The position numbers were made by a program, and so were the translations under genes. DNA of 64,000 nt from positions 5,766,001 through 5,830,000 of the forward strand of contig CBDDCL010000015.1 in assembly GCA_965226245.1 (NCBI GenBank), written 5' to 3'. This document shows positions 62,023 through 64,000 of the stretch, piece after piece. The stretch's first letter is position 1; each line of letters begins with the position of its first letter. Under the pieces are notes generated by a model that worked only from the letters and a program-made list of their open reading frames with translations, searched no databases and was not told where the DNA came from. The DNA is from CBDCYS01 sp965226245 (GTDB lineage: Bacteria; Acidobacteriota; Terriglobia; Bryobacterales; UBA6623).

Positions 62023-63210
62023 ATGAAGATCACCAACCTCGAAGTCGTCAACCTGCGATTCACCTACCCGCCCGGCAAGGAGTTCAACTATGCCGGCGGC
62101 GTCTGCACCGGCCGCCTCTCCTCGCTGATCCGGGTGTCGACCGACTCCGGCATCGAAGGCATCGGCTCCGTTTACTCCCACCCCGATCTGGTGCGCATGA
62201 TCGTCGAGCAGCAATTGCGCGACCTGTTGATTGACGAAGACCCTCTGGACATCGAAGGCATTTGGGAGAAGAACTACCGCATCACCCGCTGGTATGGGCG
62301 CAAAGGCGCCGCCATGTCCGCCCTGGGAGGAATCGACATTGCCCTCTGGGACATTCGCGGGAAAGCGGCAGGCAAGCCGGTCTACCAACTGCTCGGCTCG
62401 GAGCGGCACAGCGTCCCTGCTTACGCCAGCGGCCTTTTGTGGAAAAATGACCCTGGCGAACTGGCGGACGAAGCGGCCCGCCACCTCTCCAACGGCTTTC
62501 GCGCCATGAAGACGCGCCTTGGCAAGAACTACGAATATGACCTCGCCGCCTTGCAAGCCATCCGCAACGAGATCGGCCCCGGGAACCGCCTCATGGTCGA
62601 CGGAAACGCCCGCTACTCGCTCGAGCAAGCACGGCGCCTGATCCCCCACTTTCAAAAGGCGAATATCTTTTGGCTGGAGGAGCCCTTCACTCCCGAGGAC
62701 TTCGACAGCTACCTGGCGTTGCGGCCCGATTGCGAAAAGATTCCGCTAGCCGCCGGCGAAAACGACTTTGGCGTTCAGGGATTCATCGAACTGATAGACC
62801 GGCAACTTGTGGATATCGTACAGCCCGACGCCTCCCGCGCCGGCGGCATCACCGAATGCCGGCGCATCGGTGAACTCGCGACCGAACGCGGCTTTCGCGT
62901 GGCGACCCACACCTGGAGCGATGCAGTCGCCCTCGTCGCCAATATGCACGTCATCGCGTCCTTGCCCAACAGCATCACCGTGGAAGTCGACCAAACCGGC
63001 AATCCGTTCATCGAAGACTTGCTGGCAGAGCCACTAAAAGTAGTGGACGGCGAGATCGCCATGCCCCAAAGGCCCGGTCTGGGAATTGAGCTGAACGAGG
63101 AAATCGTCGAGCGCTACGCACTGCCCGCCGGCACGCCAACGCCCGAGGGAAACTATTCCGATATGTTCTTCGGCCGCCGTTACTACGCGCCCGCCGGCCC
63201 CTACTCATAA
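62023..63210 (+). CDS. Enolase-superfamily enzyme (mandelate racemase/muconate lactonizing type)
   Basis: 395 residues from the ATG at 62023. Active-site pattern: MKTRLGKNYEYD (Lys), LMVDGNARYS, WLEEPFTPEDFDSY and AAGENDFGVQGF as the three metal carboxylates, and RVATHTWSDAV with the His base. It is likely a sugar-acid dehydratase. It is not similar enough to the enzyme at 41522 to be a recent duplicate; both may belong to catabolic routes for acid sugars together with the KduD-like SDR. Confidence 0.9.
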   Translation: MKITNLEVVNLRFTYPPGKEFNYAGGVCTGRLSSLIRVSTDSGIEGIGSVYSHPDLVRMIVEQQLRDLLIDEDPLDIEGIWEKNYRITRWYGRKGAAMSALGGIDIALWDIRGKAAGKPVYQLLGSERHSVPAYASGLLWKNDPGELADEAARHLSNGFRAMKTRLGKNYEYDLAALQAIRNEIGPGNRLMVDGNARYSLEQARRLIPHFQKANIFWLEEPFTPEDFDSYLALRPDCEKIPLAAGENDFGVQGFIELIDRQLVDIVQPDASRAGGITECRRIGELATERGFRVATHTWSDAVALVANMHVIASLPNSITVEVDQTGNPFIEDLLAEPLKVVDGEIAMPQRPGLGIELNEEIVERYALPAGTPTPEGNYSDMFFGRRYYAPAGPYS

Positions 63211-63228
63211 AGCTCACAAAACAGTTTC

Positions 63229-63387
63229 GGGGGCCGCGAGGCGGTACGCCTGCGCTGGGAAAAGGAGGCCGCCTACTACCGAAACTCGTCACTGGTCTTT
63301 GCCGAACCAAGCCACCGGGAAGAGCTGCCCACCCGGGTACGAGAAACCGCCAAGATTCTTGAGAATCCGCAACCACCCCGGCGTTGA
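63229..63387 (+). pseudogene. Possible 3' coding remnant
   Basis: A short frame reads GREAVRLRWEKEAAYYRNSS then LVFAEPSHREELPTRVRETA, and ends with a stop near 63387. The residue pattern looks like a helical protein end rather than random sequence, but there is no start. The family is not recognised. The rest up to 63454 is non-coding. Confidence 0.3.
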
Positions 63388-63454
63388 AAGACTACCCCAA
63401 ATGGGGCCTTACCGCGCCGGAGCACATGCGGTCACCAAGCCGGCGGTATTGCGG

Positions 63455-64000
63455 CTAGTCGGAGACTCCAAAACTCTCGACCACTCTTCTGGCGAGATAA
63501 TTCGCGATGCCGGCTTCGTTGCGGACAGATTCCATATAAGCAGTCCGCAGGAGTTGATCCTTGCGGTTCAACAGGGTCTCCCGGATACTTTGCTGCACGC
63601 GCGGATCGGAGAATTTGCGCTGCCCGGCGGGCTCTCGTGAAATCAGCTTGATGATGCGAAACTCACTGCCGGAGCGGATAATCGGCGAGATTTCCCCGGG
63701 CGACAACGAGGCCACGACGCGCCGCAAGGCGATCGCGGTTTTTTCCAGAGCCGACTGGGGAATGAACCCCAAGTCTCCTCCATTGCTCGTTGAAACGGGG
63801 TCTTCGGAGTAGTTGCCCGCAACGATATCGAACGCTTCGCCGTTCTGAAGACGCTGCTGCAGCATTTCGATCTTTGCCTGGGCCGTCTCTTCATCCTTTG
63901 CGTCGTCATTTTTGTAGTTGGGTACCGGGACTTCCGGCGTGGCCGTGACCAGGATCTGCGCTAAATGAATCTGCTGTTCCGGCAGGTGGAAGCTGGGTTT
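63455..64000 (-). CDS. Parvulin-type peptidyl-prolyl isomerase (5' partial)
   Basis: 182 residues to the right window edge. The rotamase (PpiC/SurA-like) domain is visible: HLAQILVTA, then LQNGEAFDIVAGNYSEDP, NGGDLGFIPQSAL, SLSPGEISPIIRSGSEFRIIKL. The N-terminus, likely with a signal peptide and chaperone domain, lies beyond the window. It probably assists outer-membrane protein folding in the periplasm. Confidence 0.9.
   Translation of the reverse strand, partial: KPSFHLPEQQIHLAQILVTATPEVPVPNYKNDDAKDEETAQAKIEMLQQRLQNGEAFDIVAGNYSEDPVSTSNGGDLGFIPQSALEKTAIALRRVVASLSPGEISPIIRSGSEFRIIKLISREPAGQRKFSDPRVQQSIRETLLNRKDQLLRTAYMESVRNEAGIANYLARRVVESFGVSD

Overview
This 64 kb window looks like a chromosomal segment of an Acidobacteriota bacterium, most likely from the Solibacter/Bryobacter group. 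The main reasons are a secreted kelch-type protein ending in a domain that matches the Solibacter C-terminal domain family (TIGR03437), a DUF1501 Tat-exported protein, small basic 'RGRPP' proteins, abundant palindromic intergenic repeats and a moderately GC-rich genome. These are recognised by eye; no database search was run.

Layout. 1-1239: 3' part of nuoN. 1240-3537: a MITE, then a strong sigma70-type promoter driving a highly structured ~230-nt RNA that ends in an intrinsic terminator only 12 nt before a two-gene cassette (a LOTUS/OST-HTH-like protein and an unknown partner). 3617-5449: ISKra4-type insertion sequence with intact inverted repeats and a 9-bp target duplication. 5523-13586: the complex I block nuoA-B-C-D-EF(fused)-G-H-I, with a REP-like element between nuoG and nuoH; nuoJ-M are not in the window. 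13860-15828: IS1634-type element. 15899-25424 (minus strand): a sugar-nucleotidyltransferase followed by the lysine/aspartate-family cluster dapD, dapA, dapB, lysC, asd, an M20 deacylase and a second aspartokinase. 25614-31717: a degenerate hybrid histidine kinase, an alkyltransferase-like protein, the kelch protein, an HNH endonuclease, ComF and a DksA/TraR protein. 32374-37966: an SDR oxidoreductase, a DUF433/DUF5615 toxin-antitoxin pair with a frameshifted toxin, a YhhQ-type transporter, an acyl-CoA carboxylase subunit and a HupE/UreJ-like membrane protein. 38020-39414: IS110-family recombinase. 39945-44170: DUF1501 protein, an enolase-superfamily enzyme, an FKBP lipoprotein and small proteins. 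44171-46159: mobile debris and an IS1182-type element. 46176-53471: an exported beta-rich protein, a flippase-like membrane protein, an S9 peptidase, a B12-binding protein and a TPR-like secreted protein. 53724-63210: two transporters, a beta-lactamase/NamZ fusion, an amidohydrolase and a second enolase-superfamily enzyme. 63455-64000: start-less part of a parvulin-type isomerase.

How it works together. The nuo block encodes the hydrophilic arm plus NuoA/H/I of NADH:quinone oxidoreductase. The dap/lysC/asd block takes aspartate to diaminopimelate and lysine. The remaining genes are mostly scattered housekeeping or catabolic functions. Four insertion sequences of four different families, at least two MITE families and several REP-like palindromes have reshaped the spaces between them. 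Two 153-bp MITEs carry the same ends as the IS1182 element and are probably mobilised by it.

The most unusual locus is 1595-3537: consensus promoter, multi-hairpin RNA, terminator, and directly after it a gene for a putative RNA-binding LOTUS-like protein and a partner of unknown fold. It has the architecture of an RNA-plus-protein accessory (possibly defence) system, but its function is inferred, not shown.
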